Below are positions 1 through 12,651 of a stretch of 64,000 nucleotides of DNA, one piece after another. The notes beneath the pieces are model-generated. The model saw only the letters and a program-made list of their open reading frames with translations. It was not told the DNA's origin and did no database searches. The stretch's first letter is position 1. Each line of letters starts with the position of its first letter. The DNA lies in NCBI GenBank assembly GCA_022835595.1, contig BQUP01000007.1, positions 372,001 through 436,000 on the forward strand, in the 5' to 3' direction. A program made the translations under genes and the position numbers. Source of the DNA: Cystobasidium ongulense (taxonomy: Eukaryota > Basidiomycota > Cystobasidiomycetes > Cystobasidiales > Cystobasidiaceae).

Positions 1-563
1 AAGCATCATAATTTTGGTAGTTGGCTTCAATGTCACTCGCCATCCTTATCCAATCAGTGAACCCAATATCTGACGAGTCTACCAGCGTTTCATATTCATA
101 GATGCAGTATCTGACACTTTTTCCAGAGGAACGGGGTGTATGCAGACTCGGAAGTCGAATAGGACCTTTAGGTGTCATTACTGCCATTTCAGTGGGCGTA
201 GAGATACCAGCTGGCACATGAAGTGCGATATTTGAAGATGCTAGTTTGAAGGTACGCCTATCTGGGCTAGGCTCGCGGGAGGACGATCGGGAGGTCGAGC
301 CGCTTCGCCATTGCGAAAATGTCGCTACATCTCTCGAGTGAGAGAAGATCGTGTCTGCTCCAGGGTCGTTGAATCTTGCCTGACTTGATAGATTATCAAA
401 GAGGAAACCAGGGTATGTGACTTTGCCAGCGGAGCTATCGAGCATGCCAATAGTACCGCCGCAGTAGATCATAAGGACGCGCCTTTCTTCCGCTGCTAAG
501 CATGAGGCAGGGAGGTCAGTCGTGTGGATACAGGAATTAGCTGCATAACAACCTCCTACCCAT
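1..563 (-). CDS. L-asparaginase, N-terminal part (gene runs off the window)
   Basis: Hydrolyses L-asparagine to aspartate and ammonia. The reading frame is open on the minus strand from 495 to the window edge. It carries the family's first threonine motif, YCGGTIGML, close to the start, and later EYETLVDSSDIGFTDW, typical of type I (cytosolic, E. coli AnsA-like) enzymes. Between them is a serine/arginine-rich insert. No in-frame ATG lies upstream of the GGTIGM exon without a stop. A 64-nt intron (496-559, GTAGGA...TTAG) joins a 4-nt first exon, ATGG at 560-563, giving MAAEERRVLMIYCGGTIGM, so I place the start at 563. The alternative start is the internal ATG eight codons further on, directly before IYCGG. 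The C-terminal half lies outside the window. Family call is sure; the start is an inference. Confidence 0.85.
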
Positions 564-752
564 ATTGACGTCCTCGTGTAGGTAAGAGAGCACTTGCTGG
601 TGCGAAACGAAGATGCAAAGCGGTCAAATTCGCAAGGCCCGTGATGTGATCAGGTTCACGTGACTATTGTAAATATGGTGATGAATGAGTAATTATGTGC
701 ACTAAGCTACAGATGGAGCCACGACAAGGCTGATGGATATGTACGGAAACGT

Positions 753-3520
753 TCAATTGTTTGCTAGGTTTGGTCTCAATCCGAAGTTACGGTGACCTGA
801 TGCCATCATGGCTGAATCTGCCGCTGCAGTCTCGAGCTCGATGGCTGGGCAAGCAGGAGCTTGAATAGCAGAGCCATAGTTCCTGTATAGTCTGGTCAGC
901 ATCGTCTGAAATTGTGACGCGAGCTGAAAGGTGCTTACCTGGCGAACCAAATGGCGACACCCTGTGTACGGAGGAGAGTCAGATCGAAGCGACAGAAGCT
1001 ACTGAAGGTAAACAACTCACATTAGTCCATCCGAAGCCAGCTTGTACTTGGTATTCTCCTCCTGCTCCAGCAGCACTGTCAAGGTGAAGAAGTCAGATAA
1101 TTAAGGTACAGTAACATGTAGTCTCCACTAACTCGATGTCGTAGGCAGAGAATTTCTGTTGAAAGTTTGTGAGTCGGTGCGATCTCGACGCACAGAACAT
1201 GTAGAACTTACCTCGAACATATTTCCGGAATTGCCAACACTGTTGGTAGCATTGAGATCCTCCTGAGATAGTTGCTGTAGCAGTCCTGGAATGGAGCCAC
1301 CGGTGGAATACCAGCTGCAATATGCAGAGCTCATGTACCTCTGTACCAGTGCCGTGGCTGTCGAAAATTTAATTCAGCAAGTGTGGGTCGTTTAGTGATG
1401 TTGCATATACCGCTTTGTCGATTCCGCAAACTCACCAAGTCCATCGGCCCAGCCCAATGCGGAGCTATTACCAAGGTTTCCAAGCGTGTCGAACGAGTTC
1501 ACCGAGGTGATGTTGACATCCTGCCCAAGAATAGGTTGACCAGGTAAGTCACCTTGTTCTAGGCCGAAGTGATTAGAAGGTAGGTAAGTGAAATCAATAG
1601 CAGAGGTGCTATAATTTGCGAAATTCGTAACTTGAGAAACGTTTCTTGGAATATTCTCGAGTGCCTTGACTGTAATATAGAGTGTGGGTGGCCAGACATT
1701 AGGCCAATCCCATTGTTGTCCGGATTCATACAGAGTAATTGGAATGCTTCCGTTGTAGCTGCGCAAACAAATTCAGACAATTTAAAGGCACTCTCAGAAG
1801 CATGGGCTGTAATCTCACTGTGCGGTCAAATATGCCAATCCACTAAAGGCCTTCTCTGCCGAACTAGCACTTTGTGTAACTTCTTCAGGGAAGATACCGG
1901 ACCAGTAAGGGTAATAACCAGCGATTGACCATCTAGGCAAGAGGGCTTTAGAGGTCAGGTTGTATTCTCGGTAGGCTAGAGCTTCAGAGTCCCAGTGAAG
2001 GTCGATGATGGCTGCTCTGCTCTTGTCTGCTCTATCAGACCAATATTTAGCTCTGGAAGTATTGCCCGTCATTTCATGAAGCTCAGCGATTTGTCGGTAG
2101 TTGCGGTAAAGGATTGATTCGAGGTCAACTGGGATAATCTCGTTGATGTCGAGCGTTCGGAGACCAGCAGTCGTGTCATCGGTATTGAGTTGCGGTTCAG
2201 TGAACCATCGCCCAGCTGAAATAAAAGTCAGCACCACGCGAGCTTATCCTAATGAGGTGAGTATAGTTTAACCGTACCGCTGTAGTCGTAGCCACTTTCT
2301 GCGCCACTTGCCAAGTCTGAGTAAAGGTCGGTGCTCAGATTGACATAAGGTCCTCCGATAGGACCATTTACGGTCTGCCAATCTTCTGCATAACTTTCCG
2401 GTCTAGGAGCCGAGTTATTGACAGTATAAGAATGTGTAAAATGACTGTTTCCACTCGGTCCAGTGACGGTAATTGAATTGTTCCTATCCCACCACTGTAG
2501 CTCTTCGTCATTTAATCTGACTGCCCTTTCGAGGAAGGATGTATCATTCGTACTCTTGATATAGAGGTATAGCATCTGAGTGAATAAAGGTGGTTGGGAA
2601 CGATTCAGGTAGTAAATGCGTCCACCATTTGGGATGAAGCCAAGATCATCGATTAAATCCAGGTAATTGTTGATTGTATTGTTGGCTAGATCTTGCAGTC
2701 CACTTGTTAAGAGGCCCTCTAGAATGAAGAACGAATCCCAGTAGTCTGTGGGATAGGTGTCAGCTTTAAGTTCCATTCGAAACAACTTGTTTACCTACAA
2801 TTCTCTCTGAATCGTCCGCCTGGCACGACAAAGGATCGATTGAGTGGTATTTGCGAGCTTACACACTCGCTACAGCTTTCGTTAACAACATTGACGCGGA
2901 CTAGATCCCTCCAGTAGCCTGTAAATGCTATCTGTCAGAATTTGCCGTCTTACCGGCATCGAGAATTAGGAATACTCACCGTGCACCTGTTTTACCCAGC
3001 CTTTGATATACGGATCCTGAACATAGTCAAGGAAGCCAGGGTCTTCGTTGAAATTGGGTATAGCAGCAGGAAGGACATCCAAACCTTCTCCGGCGAAATA
3101 TGTATCTATCCAATTGACTAGAGCTTCTACAGTATTTGCGTTTGTCACGTTTGCAAAAGCAGCGACTACTACATCTTCTGAAGCGATTGTAGGTTTATCA
3201 ACGAATGTCTTAGAATCGGCATAAAGCTCTGCGAGCTGTACTGTCTGTAAGATTTCACCCGGGCAGTAGATTCGGCTACCGGGCCGACGGGCGCACCAAG
3301 CTTGCTGCTGAGGAGGGGCGGCACTGAAGAGTGGTGACGAGACGGCTACCGTGGGTGAAGGAATAGCAGTAGATATGCTTGTTGCGACTGTTGAAGCTGA
3401 TCCTGGCACAGACAGCGAGCTTCCTGAGGAAGGCGGAGAAGAAGAAGCTGTGCCACCTTGCGGAAGCGCGCCTGCAGAGTTGATGGCTGCAAGAACGGCA
3501 GCCAGACAAAGTAACTTCAT
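753..3520 (-). CDS. Secreted alpha,alpha-trehalase (GH37)
   Basis: Splits trehalose into two glucoses. The start at 3520 gives MKLLCLAAVLAAINSAGALP, a clear signal peptide, followed by a Ser/Thr/Pro-rich linker. Both GH37 signatures are present. PGGRFRENYYWDSFF is rebuilt when a roughly 52-nt intron near 2750-2810 is removed, and QQWDWPNVWPP lies near 1690-1720. The C-terminal GGEYQVQAGFGWTN motif, near 1030-1070, is also typical of the family. Many N-x-S/T sites fit secretion or a vacuolar/cell-wall location. I count about nine introns and roughly 730 residues, within the family range. The last intron (47 nt, near 900-950) joins WFA to RLYRNYG and leads to the TGA at 753-755. A typical N-terminal calcium-binding/PKA region of neutral trehalases is absent, so an acid-type, extracytoplasmic enzyme is inferred. 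Confidence 0.9.
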
Positions 3521-4061
3521 GGCGAGAGTGAGGCGTGAGCAAGATTGAATGGAAACAAGAAGCAACAACACCAGCTTGCTAGACTATAACACTTCCACCA
3601 ATTCTCGCGCCAAGTTCGCTCTGGATTTAGCAAGTCACGTTGTGATTCTGTTCGAGATACTCTCCCGATCGCTCAGCTAGCCGGTAACAGAAGCTTCCGG
3701 AATGAGTGACGTGCTGTCATTTGTTGCGTACTTGTCCATATTTGTAGATGACTCTACCACCCGGCGAACCTCTGCTAGCCGGCACTGACTGCCCACAAGT
3801 GCCGAAGCTCGCGGAACAGGTCTTGCAAAGTTAGGCGGAGACATGGCTGTCTCGAGTATCAGCTCCATACAGCGATTAGTTGTGCGACACCAACAACCCA
3901 AGCTGCTGCTCGATAATACTCGTCAGTTGGATACTTTGCTAAGATGTGTATTGCAGCAGCTTTTCGATCTAGGCCTTGATTAGAGGATACATGAGAAGAA
4001 GCATGAAAGCCTTAACAGACGACTTCAAGGTCGCTTGAGACAACAGGGGATACTTCTACCA
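3521..4061. other. Intergenic, unassigned coding-like stretches
   Basis: This stretch is the promoter side of the trehalase and the 3' side of the mitochondrial protein gene. Two short minus-strand stretches look weakly protein-like: one around 3860-4000 ends in a hydrophobic run AAWVVGVAQLIAVW, and another at about 3680-3850 contains AEVRRVVESSTNMDKYA. Neither has a convincing start or splice partner. I assign no gene. Confidence 0.3.
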
Positions 4062-4977
4062 CTAACTGAACCAGCCCTTCTTCTTGCTGTGAATGGGCGA
4101 AGAATTTGGTCAGTGCCTAGTCCAATAGAGTAAACGAATTAAAGTCATGACCTACCCCTCAATCTCTGCCTTGGCCTTGACCTCATCAGCCTTTGCCTCT
4201 CCTTGGTGGAGGACAGACTTTGCATCATTGATGGCCTTCTGCGAGAGGCTCTCTGTCTCCCGAGCAGCGTCATTGTAAGCTGCGATACGAGCAGTGTCAG
4301 ATAGGTGAAGACGGCAAGTGATATCGTGCGGTCAAACTCACCCTTCTCAGCCTGTCCCTTTACTTCTTGCCATTTACGGTCACCGGCCTTCTTCAATCGC
4401 TCAGCTTCAGCCTCGAGGTCTCTTGCCTTCTTCTGTGCCTCTGACTTGAGGTCTTCGTACTTGTCCTGACCAGCAGCCTTGAGCGAGTCTACAGCCTCAC
4501 CGACGTGATCACCGGCTTGACGGGCTTTGGCTTCAGCCTCTCCGAGCTTCTGCTTTGCGTCCTGGGGCTGTGGAGGGAGGTGGCATGCTTAAGCTTCGCA
4601 GTTCACGAAACTCCCAATGAATAGTCAGCTTACTCTAGTGAAGAAGTAGACACCGATACTGTAGCAGATGGGTACAACTTCAGCTTGGATTCTGTGCGAT
4701 CGCCAGCGGTCTCCACCTCGTGGGAACGGCAACAGAGCACTCACGCAGCAAGGGCGGCAGCACCACCGATAATGACAACTGGGTTTGCTCCAGGTGCTGG
4801 TGGGGCAGGACCAGGTCCAGCACCAGGCTTAGGAGTGCTTATTGGCTGTCCAGCAGGAGGAGGAGGAGGGGGGACGGTGGCATACGCTCGACCAGGTCGG
4901 ACGACGGGTCGAGCAGCGAATGCGATGCGGGATGCGCTTGCGCGGGAGAGTGTTCTGGAGGCGGTTGTAGTGAGCAT
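4062..4977 (-). CDS. Mitochondrial single-pass membrane protein with amphipathic helical repeats
   Basis: The family was not identified with certainty. The chosen ATG at 4977 starts MLTTTASRTLSRASASRIAF, an Arg/Ser/Ala-rich presequence with no acidic residues. A proline-rich linker (PPPPPPAGQ, PKPGAGPGPAPPAPG) follows, then one membrane segment rebuilt across an intron: VVIIGGAAALAAIGVYFFTR. The rest is a charged Ala/Glu/Lys helix in LEA/apolipoprotein style (KLGEAEAKARQAGDHVGEAV, DLEAEAERLKKAGDRKWQE), ending KKKGWFS before the TAG at 4062. Four introns are inferred. The layout (presequence, TM, coiled coil facing the intermembrane space or cytosol) recalls MICOS-like or outer-membrane coiled-coil proteins, but I see no diagnostic C-terminal mitofilin domain. 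Length is about 190 residues. Function unknown. Confidence 0.75.
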
Positions 4978-5395
4978 GTTGGGAGAGTTGTGGATGTTTC
5001 GATGGTGTTGAAACTGGATGGCAGGTAGCGAAGACAAGGAACAGAAAGCAAGAAGTAAGTTAAAGAAACGCCTTTTAGAAATGTCGTCATTCGAACAGGC
5101 AATCGAGAAAAGCGACACACTTCCACGTCGTTGACTTAGCTAATGAATGATGAGCCACGACTACTGCAACCAAGCGAGAGGTTGTTCTGCATCACGGACG
5201 AGCGCGTGTATGTATTCCATGGCATCGCAAGGCAATGAATGAGAATACATTGGAAAAAGGGGCACATAGAGAAAAATGGCAATACTGCACCATTACTTCA
5301 AGTTATTCGTATTTCGAATTCAGATTCTCTCCATTTAGCAATAATGCAAGTGCCGATGAGTATGAAAAAAGCGAACTAGTCATCTTCGGTCCAGC
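4978..5395. other. Intergenic between GDH 3' end and mitochondrial protein promoter
   Basis: No gene or RNA recognised. It holds the 5' flank of the mitochondrial protein gene and the 3' flank of glutamate dehydrogenase. Confidence 0.4.
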
Positions 5396-8300
5396 CTATC
5401 GTTTGCCTAATGAAGTGAAGAACTGCAGGAAATCGACTTGTGAAGCTCTTACGCCATGCTCGTATATGAAACGAGAAGCGACATAGCTTGAGAACATCGA
5501 TTTGGCATATTGTTCCGGCAGTCTCTTGATGAGAATGTCCAAGCCAACTTGATCTATTAAAGGCTGAGGAATAGTAAGCGAAAGAACCTTTCTTGTAGCC
5601 TGATCATCGTAATGCCAGAGATCGGAGTTTTCGCTGTGAAAAGTAAGTTGCAACAACAAAGGTCAGACCAGACAGAAGTATCGACAGGTACAAGCTTCAA
5701 CTTACAGTTCAGTCTGCAACTCCATAAGTTGTTTACCAATATCATCAGAGATAAGAGTGAAAGCTCTCTTTGTAGCTTGATGTTCCTTCCAGATGCAGTT
5801 GAATTCCATCGCCGCGTTATTCGTAATGACCTTTTGAATAGACTGGACGTAGTTGAGGTATAGATCCGAAAGACCTTCCTCACGTTGCGAAGTCATCAAA
5901 TCGATGAATTCCTCATCTTCTAATCCTAGACCAGCGAGCACTTCCAAGGAAGATGAAGTAACACCTCCTTTATTCGCACTTGAATCTTTGAAGAGGATAA
6001 CTCCAGCCTTCTCTAATGCCAAACGAGCTTGTTGCGTGATGAATAGATTGGCACCTTCAACGATATACTTGAAGTTGCATTTGCCTTCTTCATCAATAAG
6101 CTGCTTGACGTTTGAAAGACTGACAGATTCAGGTCTGCCACCACACGGCACAAAGATATCCGACTTGTAGCGTAGATGAGCAGTATTTCTGAATTCTGCT
6201 CCATCAGGAATGACTTCTCCATTCGGTAGAGCAAAGTCTTGATCTTCAACTAAAACCCGATATCCATCCTTGCCCAGCTTGGAAGCGTCAAAGTTGGAGA
6301 CCATCTTTCTCTCCTTGGCGAGTCGGATGAGCTCAGGTCGATTGATGCCTGCAGGATCATGCAGGACACCGCTACCATCGATGACACTGTAAAAGGTCCG
6401 GATCAGCATAAATGTCGTCACCTCTGGTGCCTTGGCTACCTCTTCGCACTTACGTCACAGTCTTATCCTTGCTGAGAAGGATCTCATTCGAGCCCAAATC
6501 ACCATCCGGTCCACCAGTCTGTACTTTGGTAATCTGTGCTTCATCGAGACCAAGTTCGCGATAGATACCAACGATATACTGACGGACAGACAAACTTGTC
6601 ATGCCGAACAAATCGTGAGGAACGCCACCTAGGAGTGCTTGACTCTTGCCAGTTGTGAATGACTTCCATCCTGGTAGGCCACGTTCTCTAGCGTGTAAAG
6701 CAGCCCAGTCCATCCTGTAAACGTTTCAATCAGCTTGAGTACAGTTTGATACTGCAAGGTAAAGGAAGGGCTTACATATCTGCAGTGCCCTCATCTGGAC
6801 CGAAGAAGAGAATTTCTGGCTTCTTGTAAAGATCCACAATCTCCTCTTTGATACCTGGCGAATTACCAGGGATGAGTAGATCAATGATGGAATCGACATA
6901 TTGCTCGAAGCAAACTCGAGGTTTGGCTTCAAGACTGTTTGGGAGAATACTTTTATCAGCTTAGTGTGTCTATGCACCATAAGAAAAGACTCCTTACTCG
7001 GGTAGAATCGTTCCCTTGGCACCTCCTTCTGGAATATCCTTGTTCTTGAGAGCCTGAGTAGAGGCTAGCGCGTAGTTCTCACTGTAAAAGGGGTTCGAAT
7101 TAGCAGGATAGTCATGGCAATATCAAATGAAACAAACAACTTACTCGAACAGATTTCTAACATTAATAGAATAAGCCTCCTTATTTCTAGATCTAATAAT
7201 TCTAATACCGCCTCTAGCAACATCCTTAAATCTCAAATGGAAACCTCTGAAACCCGAGCCAACTACGAAGAATAAACCATAAGGGGCATTAGGATATTCA
7301 ACTTCAGGTAAGAAAGAAGGATTTAATCTGAAAGAGAGTGCTACTTTCGTAGGTTGATAGAAATTGGTCTTTAAGACTGCTTTATTAAATGTCAAGAAAC
7401 TTTGCAAGACTTCCAAATCATGTGAATTCGCAGCTGCTCTTCGTACTCTAGCATGTAACTCATCTTCGCTCAGTACTTGATCGGTATGTAGGCGTTGATA
7501 GGAGAGCGTGGGTACAAGTTGAGCACCCTGAGCTTCGATGTAATGTGCCATAGCGAATTGGATGTAAAGGAGTCGAACGATTTGGGGATAAGCCTGAATG
7601 ACTTCAAGGATAGATTGTCGAGTGAAAGTTTCCGAGCGAAGCTTCTGTCGCATCTCATTCAGTGTCTGTACTTGAGCTGGATCGTTCTCGTTGATGAGCT
7701 TTCGGAGAGCCATGTATGGTGACCCGAGGCGGTTGAGGAAGTGTTGTCTGCGAGAGATACATGGCGTAAGATGCATAGCCTGAAAGCATTATTATCCAGA
7801 AACGTACGCAAAGATCCAGCCAACATTAGCGTAAGCTGCTTCTTGAACAGCATGTCCGCTAGTTGGGGTGTAGAAGCTAATAGCGAAAAGAGCGTCAGCA
7901 AGGAGAAAGGGAGAGTAATATATGGTAAGACTTACGGGTTCTTCGGCAGGCAGAAAAGGAGGGATGCCTCTCGCATGATCTGCATAATCGAAGCGTCTAT
8001 AGGAGGCCCTCTGATAGAAGAACGAGCGAATAGGAACTTAGGTCAGCCTGACTGCCCTAACACCAGAACCAGTATATCCGCAATCGTTTCTAAAAAAAAA
8101 AGGAAAAGGAAAAGGAGAACTCACCTCAAAGGTTTGAGATACATTGAGATAATAGTATAACCATTGGAGAACTGTTCCACATATTTACGATCTGAATATA
8201 GACCATAGAAATGGTATAAACTAGAAAGAGCAGAAAAGAAACCGCTAACTGTTCCTTGTTTAAAACAGATAACAACTCTTCTTTCACTTGATCCTTCTAC

Positions 8301-9866
8301 TTCATAACATTCGACAATTGGACCTGTTCGTTTCAAGGCGCTGTTCATTACTCCTTGATAGATCTCGAGAGTATTGGGTGACACCTAGGCATAGCAGAAG
8401 AGAGGGTTGTGAGTTAATGCCCGAGGAACTCAAGATACTCGATGATTTGTAGGCATACCTTATCAATGAATTGCTTGGCACTAATCTTGCGAAGATCACC
8501 CTCATGCTCATCAGCATCGGGATGCTCGAACTCGCACTGCGAGACAAAGTAGCACCGTAATTCTGCGATACTTCGAAATTAGCAGGTCCGAAGAACACAT
8601 CGTATAACAAGCTATACTTACGATGCGATAAACCCTTTGACGGGTTACCAGAAGAGCGATAGGTCTCTAGTCTGAATGCTTTATGAGAATTGGACTCGTC
8701 TAGATATTTTTCATCGATCCTATATGCGTTATCGATGAGCTACCGCTATATAGATAACTTCGATTGAGAATAATGAACGTACTTCTTTTCAATCTGAGGA
8801 CCATTTGGATCGGTGACACCAGGCATACTCGTGTTGATATATAGCTGCGCGCACATAACGAATCAGTGTGCTGTACATTATTCCACTTGAATGTTACGTA
8901 AAGACTCACTGCATCTTTATCACTCTCTTTCTCTAGATTAATATCGAGTTTCTGATCTTCCCTCGCATAAGCGAGCATCTTTGAACCATATAGAGAAATG
9001 ACATGTGAGACTATTTCTTCAACTCGCGCATTCTGAAAGTACGTGTCGTCGATTCCTGTTCAGGTCGAATTCAAACACATCAGTCCCTGTATACGAGCAT
9101 TGCAGGGCAATAGAGTAAGCCGCTTCGCACCCAAAGAGCTAAAGAACCTGTTTATGCCAATGTAATTGCGCAATCAGCATGCTAGCTCAACATACCAAAG
9201 TCACGACAGGATACTTACCATTCTACCTCGCCGTGAACGAGGTCTGCAGGAATGAAGCCAGCTTCCTTGACTTTGTCTTCAACTCTAGCAGCTTGTGCTT
9301 TCTTTCCACTGAAGACCTGTGGCCAAGCAGAACGAGAGAGTAGATTGAGTGATTAGACTTTCTGTTCTGTCTTGATGGCAACGCCGGTTACGGATATTGG
9401 AGAGGAAGGAAAGAAACGCTTACGATATCTTGGTAACCGATGTCAGGTGTTACTGTATGTCTTGGAGTGCCAGGAGTACCAGGTACGCTGTGTGTGTGGT
9501 AAGTGGATCGATGCAAGTCGCGTAGATAGAGTCGAGCCAGGTCCGATCATGGTTATGGTTATGGATGAGCAAGGATGGCGATGCCATTGTTTGAATAGTG
9601 AACAGTGAAGGAAAGCAGAGCAAGGGTAGAGATACGCATCAGTATGAATCTTTCCCAGTCACCTTGTGCCAGGCACCACCCCAGCGCCTTTATTGTACCC
9701 GAGTTGGAGCTTCTCTTTATGCTTTGCTGTGCGTGCATGCATGCGTGCCTAGCTTGAGCCAAACTCACCTTAGGAGAGAGCCGGGCTTGAGGGAAGAGGG
9801 AGAGTGGCCGTTGACAGTGATAGAACTGCCGTTGTGCATGTCCGCTGCTCCATTCGGCGAGCTCAT
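5396..9866 (-). CDS. GDH2: NAD-specific glutamate dehydrogenase (large fungal type)
   Basis: Oxidises glutamate to 2-oxoglutarate and ammonium with NAD+, the catabolic step of glutamate use, usually mitochondrial or cytosolic in fungi. The start at 9866 gives MSSPNGAADMHNGSS. The N-terminal regulatory part is spread over many small exons (for example QDIVFSGKKAQAARVEDKV near 9280-9430). The catalytic half shows FKDVARGGIRIIRSRNKEAY (near 7150-7220), IPEGGAKGTILP (near 7010-7040), FFGPDEGTADMMDWAA, TGGPDGDLGSNEI (near 6480-6530), VEGANLFITQQARLALEKAG and SSANKGGVTSSSLEVLAG, all hallmarks of the roughly 115-kDa enzyme. It ends FFTSLGKR at 5396. Allowing for at least a dozen introns, the protein is about 1,050 residues, matching the family. 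The upstream region is shared with the divergent NIF3-like gene. Confidence 0.95.
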
Positions 9867-10555
9867 GGTTGTAGAAGTGTTTGAAAAAGGCTGTTGTCTG
9901 TGCAGGGTGTAAAGCAGTTGGGAAAGAGCCGGACGAGCCGGACACGCGTGAGTTGGGGCTGGTTGGTTTGAAGTGGAAGCAGGAGAGCACGTACAGAGTA
10001 TTCAAGTGCACTGCTTGTTGTTGTGTTGGGGAAGAACCAACTCTGGAATAATAATAAATTGGCAGTCAGCTCACCACATCACCGTTTTCCGCACATGCAG
10101 CTGGTGGCGGACCTTGTGGGCACTCGACTTATGTCAGGTTGGAAGTGTAGAGAGACAAGAGCAAGGTGAGGTGGAAAGCAGAGCAGCAGGATGCAAGTAA
10201 ACAGACGCAGCTAGCTGCCCGCCTTGTCAGCTTAAAAGTCTTCCACCTCGCATCGCAACATGGTCAGGTGAGAGCTGAATGACCTCGATCACGCAATGGC
10301 AATGAATTTGCAACTGCGCAAACAACAGCACAGCGCAGCAGCATCATGGCGAGTCTAGATCTAGACTGCTTGATCTTGCTTTCAAACTACTCCTGCCTGC
10401 TTTGTGGTTTTACGTCTGCTCGCCTCCCAACTCGCTGCTCTCAAGATACCATCACGTGTTTTAATTCTCTAGCTAATCCCGGACCTCCGGCTCCGAGGGC
10501 GGAGCAAGCTTGCCTCCAATTTATATACTACTAACAAAGACCGCTGACTGACCCA
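9867..10555. other. Divergent promoter region, GDH2 / NIF3-like
   Basis: No gene is recognised in this 690-bp stretch between two outward-facing starts. Short plus-strand open frames here have no family features. The NIF3 side has a TATA-like element (listed separately). Confidence 0.4.
10521..10527 (+). promoter_or_regulatory. TATA-like element upstream of the NIF3-like gene
   Basis: TTATATA follows a CCAAT-like CCAATT and lies 29 bp before the ATG at 10556, so transcripts would have very short leaders if it is used. This is a sequence match only. Confidence 0.3.
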
Positions 10556-11518
10556 ATGACCGTCAAGCATTCTGACATCTTCAAGCTCTTCAGCAAGATC
10601 CTGCCCAACGAAGAACTGCTGTATCACTCTCCCCTCCCTCTGGCTCGACCTTATGATCCCTCAACTACCCGATTCATAGCTTCCAAACTCGTACTGTCAC
10701 TCACTCCCAGCGAAGCTGTTTATTCTACATTACACAAAGACCCAAAGACAAGATCTATACTGTTCCTGCATAGGCCATTCAAGCTTGACAGGAGACGCAT
10801 ACCGGTGCGCTTGACTTTTATAGATGGACCTCGTGAAGACGTCATTTATGGTATATATCGCTGATAATCGTAGCAATTCTAACAGCACGGCACACTGGTC
10901 CTCTCCTCTCATGTCAGCTACGATGAACTCCTCACGACAGGCTGGAATGAAGCCCTAGCGAACGAACATTCCATATTACCTCATTCGACGAATGGAAATT
11001 CACCTCGACGCTGCATACAAGGCTACAAGAACGATCCAGAAAGACGGATCGGCCTGGTCGGTCTTCTGGACACTCCAGCCACAATGCAGGAATACGCACA
11101 GGACCTGTCAAACGCCTTTGGAGGGCACGAAGCACTACATTTGTCTGAAAATGGAACAGGTCAAGTAAAAGCATTAGCCTGCATGAACGCATTCACTCCT
11201 GAAATTATAGACCGTATCGTACAAACAGCCAAAGAGTTAAAAGTCGATTCTAGAGAAGTACTATGTCTCACGGGAGCAGCTAGAGAATCAGGTATTGAAG
11301 CAGCTAGAGAACATGGAATGTCTATACTGGCTGTAGGACATAAACGATGTGAAATGTGGGGATTGAGATATCTTGAGAAGGAAGCGAGGAAGACATTTCC
11401 ACATTGCGAGATTATACTACATGAGGAGGACGAGGAGCCAATATGCAAGAGTAGGAAAGCCACGCGTCCCAATGGAGGTCCTGCAGCTGGAAGTAAGATG
11501 CCGGATCCAACTAGTTAA
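10556..11518 (+). CDS. NIF3: NIF3/DUF34 family protein (NGG1-interacting factor 3-like)
   Basis: Belongs to the conserved dinuclear-metal NIF3/YbgI family, whose biochemical role is unsettled. Exon 1 (10556-10804) ends LHRPFKLDRRRIP. An 81-nt intron (10805-10885, GTGCGC...ACAG) joins it in phase to HGTLVLSSHVSYDELLTTGW, restoring the family's N-terminal metal-site region. Exon 2 then runs uninterrupted to the TAA at 11518. The C-terminal part shows VLCLTGAARESGIEAA and AVGHKRCEMWGLRYLEKEA, matching the family's second conserved block. The predicted protein has 293 residues, close to family size. Reading through the intron gives an early stop, so splicing is needed. The tail (SRKATRPNGGPAAGSK) is basic and disordered. 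Confidence 0.85.
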
Positions 11519-11719
11519 AAGAGGAGTAATATGGTCGCTTAGATCAGCAACCAAGTCAGACTAGCATAACACCATAGAGTCTCGCATCATTGCATATCAT
11601 TGTACACTACGCACAGACACTGCAGCAATCCGTTCACTATCCGCCACCTCGCTTGCCCCGGCTGTCTACAGCGTCAGGACATGTACAGGCTTGCCATTGC
11701 ACCAAGTTCAGCAACCCGC

Positions 11720-12651
11720 ATGGCGGACGAGTTCAAGGCCACCTTCGTATGTTCAACCAGCTACTACTTCATTTCTCTAAGCTGTGAGCTGAACCGCCTC
11801 TGGGGCTGGGCAGACCTGCGAGCGTTCAATAGCAAAGAACTGCATCGGCGCCATCATACGGACCATTCTCTTCCAACGAGCACTAGGGAACATTACACCA
11901 GGAGCAAGAGATGTATTAGGTGTAACACTACCATGTATGCACCCTGCTCCACCTGAATTAGAAAGTACAGTCGAATCAAGAGTAGATGAGATATATAGAG
12001 CTGCTACTGCTAACAACGGCACTGTCGGAACTGTAACTGGGCAGAGCACAACAGCACCAACAAGTAAAGGCAAGAGAGTAGAGGTCCTTATCTCATTTTG
12101 TGAAGAAAGGATCAAAAGGACTTGGTATAGCAAGAGCGTAGAGTGAGTCTCTCTAGTCACGCTTGTACGAGTCGTACTGTCCTGCCCGTGCGGGGGTGAT
12201 TAACGCGTCCTCTCTTGATCTGAAATAGGGAAATACCATGGGAAGAATACAAGTTAGTCTTCGAGATAGTCTCGGGACAAACTGAAAGAGGTCAGCTGTT
12301 CCTTACTGCAGTTTACAATGTCTAAGTATGCTTGCGCTGATCATGATTGCTCTCCTTATAACAACAACCCATTGGTTTATTCGGCTTGAGTAGAAAGGAA
12401 CAAGATAGATACAATCACGAAAGCCCAACTGTCCGCTTTCTTGATGGAATTGATCACCTTTACAGACCAGCATAAGTCCAAAAGTCAGTCTCTATTGAAA
12501 CATGGTTATGTTATACCCGTTTATACAATGAGCCTCAGCTGATGTTCTCTTGTTTTCTGTTTCATCAGCTCCCCCGATTATGAATGGCCAGGTGGTACCT
12601 TTCCCTTGGAAGGTGCAAGTCGCCACAAGCTTCCCAAATGAGACGACGTAA
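11720..12651 (+). CDS. ATG101: Autophagy-related protein 101 (HORMA domain)
   Basis: ATG101 pairs with ATG13 in the Atg1/ULK1 initiation complex of fungi that lack the Atg29/Atg31 branch. Exon 1 is only 27 nt (MADEFKATF). The rebuilt exons are 11720-11746, 11814-12142, 12229-12290, 12394-12483 and 12569-12651. The protein shows the family blocks AIIRTILFQRALGNITPGA, VLISFCEERIKRTWYSKSVE-EIPWEEYKLVFEIV, which corresponds to the vertebrate SLEFYQKK...W...IPWE block, and a C-terminal PPIMNGQVVPFPWKVQV. Two introns begin GTCAG, a weaker donor. Length is about 196 residues, close to the family's 200-220. Its presence suggests that this fungus uses the Atg101-type complex. Confidence 0.85.

Noticed and set aside
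4685-5028. Plus-strand Gly/Pro-rich frames of about 100 codons
   Set aside because: Antisense shadows of the proline-rich linker in the mitochondrial protein gene.
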